Source of the DNA: Microbacterium sp. CSI-V
Lineage (GTDB): Bacteria > Actinomycetota > Actinomycetes > Actinomycetales > Microbacteriaceae
DNA: 64,000 nt
NCBI RefSeq assembly: GCF_001984105.1
Contig: NZ_MTQM01000005.1
Span: forward strand, 233,988-297,987
Direction: 5' to 3'
Shown here: piece after piece, positions 35,728 to 44,283 of the stretch
Layout of the letters: each line of letters begins with the position of its first letter
Numbering within the stretch: the first letter of the stretch is position 1
Notes under the pieces: generated by a model
Databases searched by the model: none
What the model was told of the DNA's origin: nothing
Seen by the model: the letters and a program-made list of their open reading frames with translations, nothing else
Program-made: the position numbers and the translations under genes

Positions 35728-36660
35728 TCAGACGTGCCGGACCCGCTGCTGCAACCGGGTGCGGATGTCGAACAGCTCGGTGCCACCGACCTCGCGCGCC
35801 CCCGGGATGCCGCGGCGGAGCAGCGTCGTGAGGGCGCTGCGCTGCACCAGCACGACCGGGGTTCCGCGGACCTTGCCGAGGTCGGTGACCGCGTCGAGGA
35901 TCGCGTCGTCGGGCAGCACCACCATCGCGCCGCTGAAGCGCACCCCCGCGGCGCGCGCGATCACGCGCGCCCGCGAGACGAGCTGGGTGACCGGGGAGCC
36001 GATGACGTTCGGACCGCTGATCTCACCGCGGCGGACCCCCACCGGGCCGCCGAAGTCCTCGCTGAGCATCGCGTACAGGCCGCTGGGTCCGAGCACGAGG
36101 TGGTCGATCTTCTGCTCGGGGTCGACCCCGTCGCGGTCGGCGAACACGTCGTGCCACACGGTGTACCCCATGCCGAGGTCGGCGACCAGGCGCGCGGTCT
36201 CCTCCTCGGCGAGCGCATCGGCGAGGATGTGCCGGATCTCCGGCGGCGCCGACCGCACCAGCGCGGGGTCGTACGGATCGCCGACGTCGACGCCGCGCCC
36301 CACCCACTCGCGGATCAGCGACAGGTAGCGCTCGCGCCGCCAGCCGCCGGGCTGGCCGTACGCGCGGGCGCGGGGCCGCGTGTCGGGACGGGGAGGAGCG
36401 GATGCCGCCGCCGCGCCGCCCCACTCGGCCGACGCGTGTCCGCGACCGCGGTCGTAGGCGGCCCGGGCCTCGGGCGTACCGACGAGCTCCCACGCGCGCT
36501 GCACCTGGACGAAGAGGGCGGCGTCACCGCCGGTGTCGGGGTGCGTCTCGCGCAGGCGGACGCGGTACGCACGGCGGAGGCCTTCGTCGTCGACGTCGAC
36601 ATCGACGCGGAGCACCTCGTAGGCCGAAACCGACATGGGGCTGTCGAACACGTCCGTCAT
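35728..36660 (-). CDS. J-domain protein with a degenerate NERD-like C-terminal domain
   Basis: 310 residues. Residues about 10-72 form a DnaJ domain: SAYEVLRVDVD, the HPD tripeptide in RETHPDTGGD, and QRAWELVGTPEARAAYDRG. A Pro/Arg-rich linker follows. Residues about 150-290, with VDPEQKIDHLVLGPSGLYAM and GEISGPNVIGSPVTQLVSRARVI, resemble the NERD (nuclease-related) domain: the Asp-His block is kept, but the usual ExK pair is replaced by LSED. Either a substrate-binding J-protein or an inactive nuclease relative. No DnaK or GrpE gene lies near. Confidence 0.75.
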   Translation of the reverse strand: MTDVFDSPMSVSAYEVLRVDVDVDDEGLRRAYRVRLRETHPDTGGDAALFVQVQRAWELVGTPEARAAYDRGRGHASAEWGGAAAASAPPRPDTRPRARAYGQPGGWRRERYLSLIREWVGRGVDVGDPYDPALVRSAPPEIRHILADALAEEETARLVADLGMGYTVWHDVFADRDGVDPEQKIDHLVLGPSGLYAMLSEDFGGPVGVRRGEISGPNVIGSPVTQLVSRARVIARAAGVRFSGAMVVLPDDAILDAVTDLGKVRGTPVVLVQRSALTTLLRRGIPGAREVGGTELFDIRTRLQQRVRHV

Positions 36661-36763
36661 CCGTTCCGCCGCTCGGGTGCGGCACCTTTCAGGCTATCCG
36701 CCGCCGTCTGTGCAACCCCCGGGATCCGCCCGAGGTTTCGCTGACGGCGGCACGACTCCCGCG

Positions 36764-37285
36764 TCAGCGGCGCTCGTTGCGGCGGGCGTAGGCGGCGGCA
36801 TCCCGGCTCGAGAGGGCGAGGAGCACCAGGATGTCGAGGCTGACCGTGACGAGGGTCGTGCCGACGGTGATCTCCTGCCCCAGCTCCCACCACCCGGCGA
36901 ACGCCGTGGCGATCGACATCGTCGACACGATCATGACGATCACACGGGCGACGTTGCTTCCGCGCAGGAGCAGGATGCCGAAGACCGCCTGGACGAGGGT
37001 GATGGCCCCCAGGACGCCGAAGAAGATCCCGGCGTCGAGGCCGAGGTCGGAGAGGGTCAGGGTCGACTCTTCGCCGGAGCCGTCCGCCGCGCCCGCCACC
37101 GCCTGCAGCCACGGCGGCAGGGGGAAGACGACCGTGAGGGTCCAGACGATGCCCGCGACCGCGCGGAGGAGCACGAGGACCCCACCGGCGACGGTCGCGG
37201 CGGGACGGCGCATCGCGGAGTCGCGGACGACCGGTGCGGCGATCGGTTCGAACGCCGCCCTCTTGCGGGGATGCCTCTCGCTCAC
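36764..37285 (-). CDS. Small multi-pass membrane protein
   Basis: 173 residues. After a basic N terminus there are four hydrophobic segments (VAGGVLVLLRAVAGIVWTL, AGIFFGVLGAITLVQAVFGILLL, VARVIVMIVSTMSIATAFAG and ITVGTTLVTVSLDILVLLAL); the largest loop, acidic, lies between the first two. No family recognised. GTG 37285 overlaps the LssY_C gene stop (GTGA), so it is translated with that gene. Confidence 0.65.
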   Translation of the reverse strand: MSERHPRKRAAFEPIAAPVVRDSAMRRPAATVAGGVLVLLRAVAGIVWTLTVVFPLPPWLQAVAGAADGSGEESTLTLSDLGLDAGIFFGVLGAITLVQAVFGILLLRGSNVARVIVMIVSTMSIATAFAGWWELGQEITVGTTLVTVSLDILVLLALSSRDAAAYARRNERR

Positions 37286-38124
37286 GACCGGCCCTCCGCT
37301 CGGGCGCCGGCCGCCGTGGCATCCGGGACCCCGCGCACGTCGAGGATCGGCAGGTCGCCGTCGGTGGTGATGCTGTCGCCCCCGCCGTTGCGCGCGTGGT
37401 AGCCGGTCGAGAAGTCGCGGATGACGTCGACCGCGACACCGGGCAGCTCCTGCACGGTCGCGACGATGTGGTCGCGCTCGATGTCGGTGTCGGCGTCGAT
37501 GCGGTGCGTGACCTGGAGCGTGAACAGCGAGAGTCCGACGGCGCGGTCGAACGTGCCGGCGGCGAGCCAGTCGACCCGTCGTCCACCGGGGAGCAGCCAC
37601 CCGTCGGGGCAGCGCCAGAGTCGCACGTGGTGGCGCTGTGCCGGGGATCCCGCGACCTCCTGCTGGTAGGCGAGGTCCTGCATCCGGCCGAACAGGAACA
37701 GGGGGCTGACCGGCGCGGTCGGGTAGCTGCGACGGCGAAGCGTCGACGTGACGATGCGCCACGACGAGCCGAGGCCGACGGGGTCGGCGGGGATCCACCC
37801 GGCCGCGGCCATCACGGCCTCGACCTGCGCACGCTCGCCCTGGAAGGCGAGGTTCACCGGGTCGCCGAGCAGTCCGTCGGACGTGCGGGTGCGCCCCATG
37901 AAGTAGTCAGGCACGTAGACGGCGGTCAGGATGCGATGCAGCCGCGGGAGCACCAGGTAGGCGAGGAGCCCCCAGAAGAAGATCGCCATGACGATCCCCG
38001 CCCAGCCGAGAGTGAACGTCTGGGTGAAGCTCAGGTACGCGAGCCACACGGCGGCGAGCCCGGCGAAGACGAAGAAGAACCCGTCGAGCAGCCGCCCGAA
38101 CGACCAACGCCTGCGTCCGCCCAT
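37282..38124 (-). CDS. LssY C-terminal domain-containing protein
   Basis: 280 residues. Two membrane helices (about 11-32 and 38-60) precede a soluble domain with DPVNLAFQGERAQVEAVMAAAGW, RRRSYPTAPVSPLFLFGRMQD and RHHVRLWRCP, the hallmark blocks of the LssY_C domain found in Legionella LssY and many actinobacterial proteins. The catalytic partner domains (DedA, PAP2 phosphatase) usually fused to it are absent. It starts 7 nt after the HIBCH-like stop and overlaps the next small membrane protein. Role unknown, probably envelope-associated. Confidence 0.8.
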   Translation of the reverse strand: MGGRRRWSFGRLLDGFFFVFAGLAAVWLAYLSFTQTFTLGWAGIVMAIFFWGLLAYLVLPRLHRILTAVYVPDYFMGRTRTSDGLLGDPVNLAFQGERAQVEAVMAAAGWIPADPVGLGSSWRIVTSTLRRRSYPTAPVSPLFLFGRMQDLAYQQEVAGSPAQRHHVRLWRCPDGWLLPGGRRVDWLAAGTFDRAVGLSLFTLQVTHRIDADTDIERDHIVATVQELPGVAVDVIRDFSTGYHARNGGGDSITTDGDLPILDVRGVPDATAAGARAEGRS

Positions 38125-38131
38125 GTCGCCG

Positions 38132-39196
38132 CTACCAGAGAGCCGGTTCGGGTTCGTGGGCGAACGCCTCGGCGACGCGGCCCGGGGGCAGCTCGAACCG
38201 ATGCGCGGGCGACCAGGACGGCGACCGGTCCTTGTCGACCAGCTGCGCGCGGATCCCCTCGGCCAGGTCGGGCTGCGTCGTGGCGAACCACATCACCAGC
38301 CCGTACTCCTGCGCGAGGGCGGCGTGCAGCGACGGCAGCGCACGCGCCCGTCGGACGGCCTCGAGCGTCACCGACACCGCCGTCGGGGCGGAGGACTCGA
38401 GCAGGTCGGCGGTCGCGTGCGCCTCCGGTTCCCAGCGCCGGCGGAGCCGATGCAGGATGCCGTCGAGATCGTCGGCCGAGAAGGCGTCGTCGATCCACGG
38501 ACGCCAGGTCTCGAGATTCGATCGCTCGGGGCTCTCGTCGAACAGCAGCACCAGCTCCGTGGGGCTCGAGGGGTCGGCGCGGTACTCCAGCGCTTCGTGG
38601 AGCGCCGAGAGGTGGGCGACGGGGACGAGATGGTCGGCGAAGCCCGCGTACAGCGCGTCCGCGGCATCCATCGTGGCCCCGGTGAGACCGAGGTATTCAC
38701 CCAGTCGGCCGGGCGCGCGACCGAGCAGCCACGATCCGCCCACGTCGGGGGTGAACCCGATGCGCGTCTCGGGCATCGCGAGCTGCGAACGTTCGGTGAC
38801 GATGCGGATGCGCGCGTGTCCGGCCAGCCCGATCCCGCCGCCCATCGTCACCCCGTCGGCGATCGCGACGATCGGCTTCGGATAGGTCGCGATGCGGTGG
38901 TTGAGGGCGTACTCCTCGCGGAAGAAGGTGTGGACCTCGTCGACGCGTCCCTGGACGACGAAGTCGTAGAGCGCCCGCACGTCGCCGCCGGCGCAGAACC
39001 CGCGCTCCCCCGCGCCGTCGAGCAGCACCAGGTCGACGTCGGTGTCGCGCTCCCAGCGGTCGAGGGCGGCCGAGAGCAGCCGGATCATGCCGAGGTCGAG
39101 CGCGTTGATCGCGCGGGGACGGTTGAGCGTCAGGTGCCCCACTCCGCGCCAGGCTCGCGCGTAGACCGCGTCGTCGTCGGATCGCTGTGCGTTCAC
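38132..39196 (-). CDS. 3-hydroxyisobutyryl-CoA hydrolase-type crotonase
   Basis: 354 residues, longer than simple hydratases and typical of HIBCH. GFCAGGDVRALYD, DGVTMGGGIGLAGHARIRI and MPETRIGFTPDVGGSWLLGRAPG are the family blocks, the last holding the catalytic Glu and the HIBCH-specific PDVGG. It releases 3-hydroxyisobutyrate from its CoA ester in valine breakdown. GTG 39196 is the start. The neighbours (LssY_C, membrane protein) are unrelated to valine catabolism. Confidence 0.88.
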   Translation of the reverse strand: MNAQRSDDDAVYARAWRGVGHLTLNRPRAINALDLGMIRLLSAALDRWERDTDVDLVLLDGAGERGFCAGGDVRALYDFVVQGRVDEVHTFFREEYALNHRIATYPKPIVAIADGVTMGGGIGLAGHARIRIVTERSQLAMPETRIGFTPDVGGSWLLGRAPGRLGEYLGLTGATMDAADALYAGFADHLVPVAHLSALHEALEYRADPSSPTELVLLFDESPERSNLETWRPWIDDAFSADDLDGILHRLRRRWEPEAHATADLLESSAPTAVSVTLEAVRRARALPSLHAALAQEYGLVMWFATTQPDLAEGIRAQLVDKDRSPSWSPAHRFELPPGRVAEAFAHEPEPALW

Positions 39197-39283
39197 GCTG
39201 CCACGTTACACAGGGCGCGAGATGTGTTTTCGGCCTCGGATCGGGGAAGATGGGGAGAACGCCCGCCGAACGAGAGGTACTCG

Positions 39284-40447
39284 ATGCCCCAAGGACAGGT
39301 GCTGGAATTCTCCGGGCTGACCAAGCGCTTCGGCGCGGTGTCGGCCGTCGACGGCCTGACCGCTCGCGTGGAGCCGGGCCTGGTGACGGGATTCCTCGGC
39401 CCCAACGGTGCGGGCAAGACCACGTCGCTGCGCATGCTGCTGGGCCTCGTGCGCCCGACGTCCGGATCCGCGACGATCGGCGGCCGCCGCTACGCCGACA
39501 TCGACCGTCCGCTGCAGACCGTGGGCGCCGCTCTCGAGGCATCCAGCTTCCACCCGGGACGCTCGGCGGCGAACCATCTGAAGGCCTACGCCCGCGCGGC
39601 GCGGCTGCCCCTGTCGCGCATCGACGAGGTGCTCGGGCTCGTGGGTCTGGCCGACGTCGCCGGACGCCGGGTCGGCGGTTACTCGCTCGGCATGCGTCAG
39701 CGACTGGGCCTGGCGACGGCCCTGCTCGGCGACCCCGGCGTCCTCGTGCTCGACGAGCCGTCCAACGGTCTCGACCCCGAGGGCATCCGATGGATGCGTT
39801 CGCTGCTGCGTCACCTCGCCGAGGAGGGCCGCACCGTGCTCATCTCGTCGCACCTGCTGGCCGAGGTGCAGCAGACGGTCGACGCGCTGCTGATCATCTC
39901 GCGCGGCACGCTCGTCTTCCAGGGCGGCACCGAAGACCTCGCCGACCCCGACGAGTACTCCACCGTCGTGGACTCCCCCGACCGCGAGGCACTGTCTCGG
40001 CTGCTCGAGGAACGCGGCATCGCCTTCCAGCTGCTGCGCAACGGCTTCACGATCCGGCACGTCGAACCGCTCGAGATCGGCACCCTCGCCGCCGGCGCCG
40101 GCATCGCGCTGTCGCACCTGCAGAGCAAGGGCGCGAGCTTGGAGGACATCTTCCTCGAGCTCGTCAGCGGCGTGCGGACGCACGCGAGCGCAGCCGGCCC
40201 GGTCGTCGCCGCGCCCCCCGCCGCGCCGGCGGAAGCGGAGACGGTGGATGCCGAGGCCCCCGCGCCCGCGCCGGAACCCGCACCGTCGACCGATCTCGTC
40301 CCCGTCCTCGCCGCCCCGCGGCGCGCCGCCGCTCCGGTGGAGCCCGACCCCGAGCCCCGCTCCTCGTACGCGGTCGCCTCGACAGGGGTCATCGACATCG
40401 TGCCCATCGACGACGCCCGCGCCGCAGACACGGAGGTGCCGCGATGA
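39284..40447 (+). CDS. ABC transporter ATP-binding protein with long C-terminal extension
   Basis: 387 residues. Walker A GPNGAGKTTS, signature YSLGMRQRLGLA, Walker B VLVLDEPSNGLDPEG and the H-loop SSHLL define an exporter-type ATPase (BcrA/DrrA group). Residues about 305-387 are an extra Pro/Ala/Glu-rich tail, not needed for ATPase function. The frame is open upstream, but ATG 39284, with GAGAGG before it, gives the normal start. Stop overlaps the permease start (ATGA). Confidence 0.9.
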   Translation: MPQGQVLEFSGLTKRFGAVSAVDGLTARVEPGLVTGFLGPNGAGKTTSLRMLLGLVRPTSGSATIGGRRYADIDRPLQTVGAALEASSFHPGRSAANHLKAYARAARLPLSRIDEVLGLVGLADVAGRRVGGYSLGMRQRLGLATALLGDPGVLVLDEPSNGLDPEGIRWMRSLLRHLAEEGRTVLISSHLLAEVQQTVDALLIISRGTLVFQGGTEDLADPDEYSTVVDSPDREALSRLLEERGIAFQLLRNGFTIRHVEPLEIGTLAAGAGIALSHLQSKGASLEDIFLELVSGVRTHASAAGPVVAAPPAAPAEAETVDAEAPAPAPEPAPSTDLVPVLAAPRRAAAPVEPDPEPRSSYAVASTGVIDIVPIDDARAADTEVPR

Positions 40448-41262
40448 GCCTGGTGGCATCCACTCGCTCCGAGTACACGAAGCAGTTCAGCACCGCCGGA
40501 TGGTGGGTGCTGGGCATCGTGCTCATCGTCTACGTCGGCTTCACGGCGGGCGTGCTCGCACTGGCGTTCGGGGGCGTGGCATCCGGCAAGCTGCCGGGCG
40601 CCTCCGGACCGGCGCTGCCCACGGACGGTCTCGCCGCCCTGGTCTACAGCTCGGCGAGCGCCGTGGGGTACGTCTTCCCGCTGCTGGCCGGGACGCTCAT
40701 GGTCACGACCGAGTTCCGGCACAAGACCCTGACCCCGACGTTCCTGGCCACACCCCGCCGCGGCGTGGTGCTCGTCGGGAAGTTCGCGATCGGCATCCTC
40801 GTCGGCATCCTGTACGGCGTGCTCGGGTCGATCGCGGCGATCGGTGCGGGCGCCGGCGTCTTCGCGGCGTTCGGACTCGGCACCGAGCTCGGTTCATCGG
40901 ACACGTGGGTGCTCGTGGGCCGCATGCTGCTGGCCTTCGCCCTGTGGGCGGTCGTCGGGATCGGCGTGGGCACCGTGGTGCGCAACCAGGTCGCCGCGAT
41001 CGTGATCGTGCTGGCGGTGACCCTGTTCGTCGAGCCGATCGTGCGCACGATCGCCGGTGTCGTCGACGGCCTCGGCGAGGTCGCGCGGTGGTTCCCGAGC
41101 GCCGCGAGCGACGCGCTCGTCGGCAAGACGATCTTCGGCGCCGTGGGGGCGGGCGGTGCCGAGCCTCTGGAGTGGTGGCTCGGCGGCCTCGTGCTGCTCG
41201 GCTACGCCGTGGTGCTGGTGCTCATCGGCCTCGCCACGACCTGGCGCCGCGACATCGACTGA
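40444..41262 (+). CDS. ABC-2 type transporter permease
   Basis: 272 residues with six membrane helices (WWVLGIVLIVYVGFTAGVLAL, VGYVFPLLAGTLMV and so on). TTEFRHKTLTPTFLATPRR is the cytoplasmic loop typical of ABC-2 permeases that partner with BcrA-like ATPases. Start overlaps the ATPase stop. The pair probably exports a lipid, peptide or drug; the cargo is unknown. Confidence 0.85.
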   Translation: MSLVASTRSEYTKQFSTAGWWVLGIVLIVYVGFTAGVLALAFGGVASGKLPGASGPALPTDGLAALVYSSASAVGYVFPLLAGTLMVTTEFRHKTLTPTFLATPRRGVVLVGKFAIGILVGILYGVLGSIAAIGAGAGVFAAFGLGTELGSSDTWVLVGRMLLAFALWAVVGIGVGTVVRNQVAAIVIVLAVTLFVEPIVRTIAGVVDGLGEVARWFPSAASDALVGKTIFGAVGAGGAEPLEWWLGGLVLLGYAVVLVLIGLATTWRRDID

Positions 41263-41283
41263 CGCGGGGCGGGGGGCCTGGCG

Positions 41284-41673
41284 TCAGGACACGAGATCGG
41301 CGACGTCCTCGGGCTCGGATGCCACCTCGAGACGCAGCGCCTTGAGCAGGGCCACACCGTGCTTGGTCGTCAGGACCAGCCGCTCGAACTCGTCGTGGCC
41401 GCTGAGGTCGATCACGACGCTGGACTTGCGGCGACGGATGACGACGAAGTCATTGCCGCCGGCCGACTTCCACGTGCCCGCGGCCACGACGACGGGGAGG
41501 TTCGTGCCCGGATTCGGGACGCCGCGGAGCCACGTCCACGCGTCATCGGTCAGTTGCACGCGGTCGATCGTCGCGCGCGGCACGACGATGTTGCGCTTGC
41601 GGAACGACAGCGCACGCTCGGTCGGCGAGAGCACGACCTCGAGCTGCGCCTGATCGAGCAGCAGGGTCACCAT
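41284..41673 (-). CDS. Conserved hypothetical protein
   Basis: 129 residues from ATG 41673, placed by AGGA 8 nt upstream (ATG 41682 is an alternative). The sequence is mainly beta: LLLDQAQLEVVLSPTERAL, NIVVPRATIDRVQLTDDAWTW, NDFVVIRRRKSSVVIDL. This pattern would suit a small PH-like barrel, but I recognise no family. It converges on the ABC permease gene (21 nt between stops) and is divergent from fbiC. Confidence 0.65.
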   Translation of the reverse strand: MVTLLLDQAQLEVVLSPTERALSFRKRNIVVPRATIDRVQLTDDAWTWLRGVPNPGTNLPVVVAAGTWKSAGGNDFVVIRRRKSSVVIDLSGHDEFERLVLTTKHGVALLKALRLEVASEPEDVADLVS

Positions 41674-41778
41674 GGCATCCATCCTGCCAGCGGCGATGGA
41701 TGCCGACCGCCCCGGCGCCTCACGAGAGCGCAACGATCCGGGGCGACGCAGCTCGGCCCGCGTGTCGGAGCGGAGGGA

Positions 41779-41784
41779 TAGCCT
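41779..41784 (+). promoter_or_regulatory. -10 hexamer TAGCCT, leaderless promoter of fbiC
   Basis: TAGCCT ends 6 nt before ATG 41791. Confidence 0.5.
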
Positions 41785-41790
41785 GGAGCG

Positions 41791-44283
41791 ATGAGTACGG
41801 GCAGCGCTGCGCCGCAGGCCGCACCGGCCCGGGGCGACTCGATCGACGACCTCCTCGCCCGCGTGCGCGACGGACACCGGCCCGATGTCAACGAGACCGA
41901 GCGGCTGCTGCACGCCCCTCTCGACGTGCTGTCCCGCGCGGCCGGCCTGCTCCGCGACGAGGGGCTGAAGCGCGCCGGTCGACCTCGGATCATCACGTAC
42001 TCGCGCAAGGTCTTCGTGCCGCTCACGACCCTCTGCCGCGACCGCTGCCACTACTGCATCTTCGTCGACACCCCCGGCCAGCTCGCGCTCCTCCGCAAGC
42101 CCGCCTACATGAGCCCCGAACAGGTGCTCACGGTCGTCCGACAGGGACAGGCGCTCGGCTGCAAAGAGGCGCTCCTGACCCTCGGCGACCGCCCCGAAGA
42201 GCGCTGGCCCGAAGCCCGAGCGTGGCTCGACGAGCACGGCTTCGCCTCCACGATCGACTACGTCGCGCACATCGCCCGCCTCATCACCGCCGAGACCGGC
42301 ATGCTCGTGCATGCCAACCCCGGCGTGATGCACCCAGACGAGCTCGCCGCGCTGCGCCCGGTCTCCCCGTCGATGGGCATGATGCTCGAGACCACCTCGC
42401 GCCGCCTGTACGAGGAGCCCGGTCAGGTGCACTTCGGGTCGCCCGACAAAGACCCCGACCTGCGTCTGCGCGTCATCGACGACGCGGGAGCCGCCGGCAT
42501 CCCGTTCACGACCGGCATCCTGGTCGGCATCGGCGAGACCTTCCGCGACCGCGCCGAGTCGCTGATCACCCTGCGCGACCTCGACGATCGGCACGGTCAC
42601 GTGCAAGAGGTCATCGTGCAGAACTTCCGCGCGAAGCCCCGCACCGCCATGCAGGGAGCCCCGGATGCCGACATGCACGAGTACCTCGCCACGGTCGCCG
42701 TCGCGCGACTCGTGTTCGGGTCCGACATGCGCATCCAGGTTCCGCCGAACCTCTCCGATCCGCGCGAGCTCGGGCTGCTGATCGAGGCCGGGATCGATGA
42801 CTGGGGCGGGGTCTCGCCGCTCACGGCCGACCACGTGAACCCCGAGCGTCCGTGGCCGCACATCGACGACCTCGCCGCGTCCACCGCGGCGCACGGCTAC
42901 ACCCTGCGCGAGCGCCTGACCGCGCACCCGGAGTTCGTTCGGGATGCCGAGACCTGGATCGACCTGGCCCTCCACGCCCCCGTCCGGGCTCTGGCGGATG
43001 CCGAGGGGCTCGCGGCCGAGGTCGTGCCGAGCGGTCACCGGGTCCCGGGTGACGCCGGCCGCACGGACGCCCTCGACGACGACCCGATCGACCGCACGGC
43101 GACCTCCTCACTCGTGACGACAGGCGGGCGCGCCGACGCGTCCGCCCCGAGGGGCTCGACCACCGCCGACCCCGGCATCCGTCGCCTGGCCGAGACGGCG
43201 GCATCCGCCCCCCTCTCCCTCGACGACGCCGATTGGACGCGCCTGCTTCACGCCACGGGGGCGGAGCTCGACGAGCTCACCGCCGTCGCCGACGACGCGC
43301 GCCGCTACACCGTCGGCGAACCGGTCACGCTCGTGCAGAACCGCAACCTCACCTCGACCGGCCTCCGCCGCGCCGGCCGCACGGCCCCGGGCGAGTTCGA
43401 CCTCGACGACGCCGCGGCGATCGCGACGGATGCCGTCGACCTCGGCGCCACCGAGATCTGCATCCAGGGTGCGCTGCCCGCCGGCGAAGACCCCGCCGGG
43501 TATCTCGACCTCGTGCGCGCCGTGAAGCGGGCCGCCCCCGGCATCCACGTGCACGCCTACCGCCCGCTCGACGTGCGCGACCTCGCCGATCGTGGCGGGC
43601 TCGGTCTCGGTGGCGCCCTCGCCGCGATGCACCACGCGGGAGTCGACACGGTGCCCGGCACGGGCGTCAAGGTGCTCAGCGAGCGCGTGCGCGCCCTGGT
43701 CGCGCCGGGCGACCTCGAGATCGACGCGTGGATCGAAACCATCACGGCCGCCCACCTGACCGGCTTCCGCTCGACCTCGGTGCTGTTCTACGGCCACGTC
43801 GAGACGGCCGGGGAGCGCATCGCCCACCTGCGGCGGCTGCGCCGGATCCAGGATCAGACCCGTGGTTTCGCCGAGTTCGTGCCGATCCCCCTCCCCGGCG
43901 GCGACGTGCCGCTGGTGGCGGGGCGCGCACCGATCGACGAGCACCGGGCGATGGTCGCGGTGTCGCGGCTGCTGCTGTCGGGCAGCATCGCGCACGTGCA
44001 GATCCCCTGGACCCGCGTGGGCCGCGAGACCGCGGCGGTGCTGTTGCGCTCCGGCGGCGACGACCTGGGCGGCACGCTCTACGACGGACGGGTGCTCCCC
44101 GACACCGGGATCGAGCAGGGCCTCGAGCTGCCCGTCCCCGCCGCCGAGCGGCTCGCCCGCAGCCTGATGCGGCCGTTCCGACTGCGCACGACCGACTATC
44201 GCGTCACCGATGCCTCGTCCCCGTACATCGAGACCAGCGGCGGCACCCGATTCCCGCTCCCCGCCGACGGAGCACGCGCGTGA
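41791..44283 (+). CDS. fbiC: FO synthase FbiC (CofG-CofH fusion) lacking the CofH cluster cysteines
   Basis: 830 residues, near the 856 of the mycobacterial protein. Residues about 60-390 are CofG with an intact radical-SAM motif Cys82-X3-Cys86-X2-Cys89 (LCRDRCHYC). Residues about 470-815 are CofH by every other block: ATEICIQGAL, HVHAYRPLDV, FYGHVETAGERIAHL, GFAEFVPIPLPGG, HVQIPWTRVG and DDLGGTLYDG. Where CofH normally reads NRNINFTN followed by CX3CX2C, this protein reads NRNLTSTGLRRAGRTAPG (517-534): no cysteine, and the segment is shorter. FO synthase makes the deazaflavin core of F420 from tyrosine and 5-amino-6-ribitylaminouracil. CofH chemistry here is doubtful; see findings. Confidence 0.9.
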   Translation: MSTGSAAPQAAPARGDSIDDLLARVRDGHRPDVNETERLLHAPLDVLSRAAGLLRDEGLKRAGRPRIITYSRKVFVPLTTLCRDRCHYCIFVDTPGQLALLRKPAYMSPEQVLTVVRQGQALGCKEALLTLGDRPEERWPEARAWLDEHGFASTIDYVAHIARLITAETGMLVHANPGVMHPDELAALRPVSPSMGMMLETTSRRLYEEPGQVHFGSPDKDPDLRLRVIDDAGAAGIPFTTGILVGIGETFRDRAESLITLRDLDDRHGHVQEVIVQNFRAKPRTAMQGAPDADMHEYLATVAVARLVFGSDMRIQVPPNLSDPRELGLLIEAGIDDWGGVSPLTADHVNPERPWPHIDDLAASTAAHGYTLRERLTAHPEFVRDAETWIDLALHAPVRALADAEGLAAEVVPSGHRVPGDAGRTDALDDDPIDRTATSSLVTTGGRADASAPRGSTTADPGIRRLAETAASAPLSLDDADWTRLLHATGAELDELTAVADDARRYTVGEPVTLVQNRNLTSTGLRRAGRTAPGEFDLDDAAAIATDAVDLGATEICIQGALPAGEDPAGYLDLVRAVKRAAPGIHVHAYRPLDVRDLADRGGLGLGGALAAMHHAGVDTVPGTGVKVLSERVRALVAPGDLEIDAWIETITAAHLTGFRSTSVLFYGHVETAGERIAHLRRLRRIQDQTRGFAEFVPIPLPGGDVPLVAGRAPIDEHRAMVAVSRLLLSGSIAHVQIPWTRVGRETAAVLLRSGGDDLGGTLYDGRVLPDTGIEQGLELPVPAAERLARSLMRPFRLRTTDYRVTDASSPYIETSGGTRFPLPADGARA

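Noticed and set aside
43339..43400. Frameshift or pseudogene as the cause of missing CofH cysteines
   Set aside because: The frame is intact on both sides and no cysteine codon occurs in any frame of the segment.
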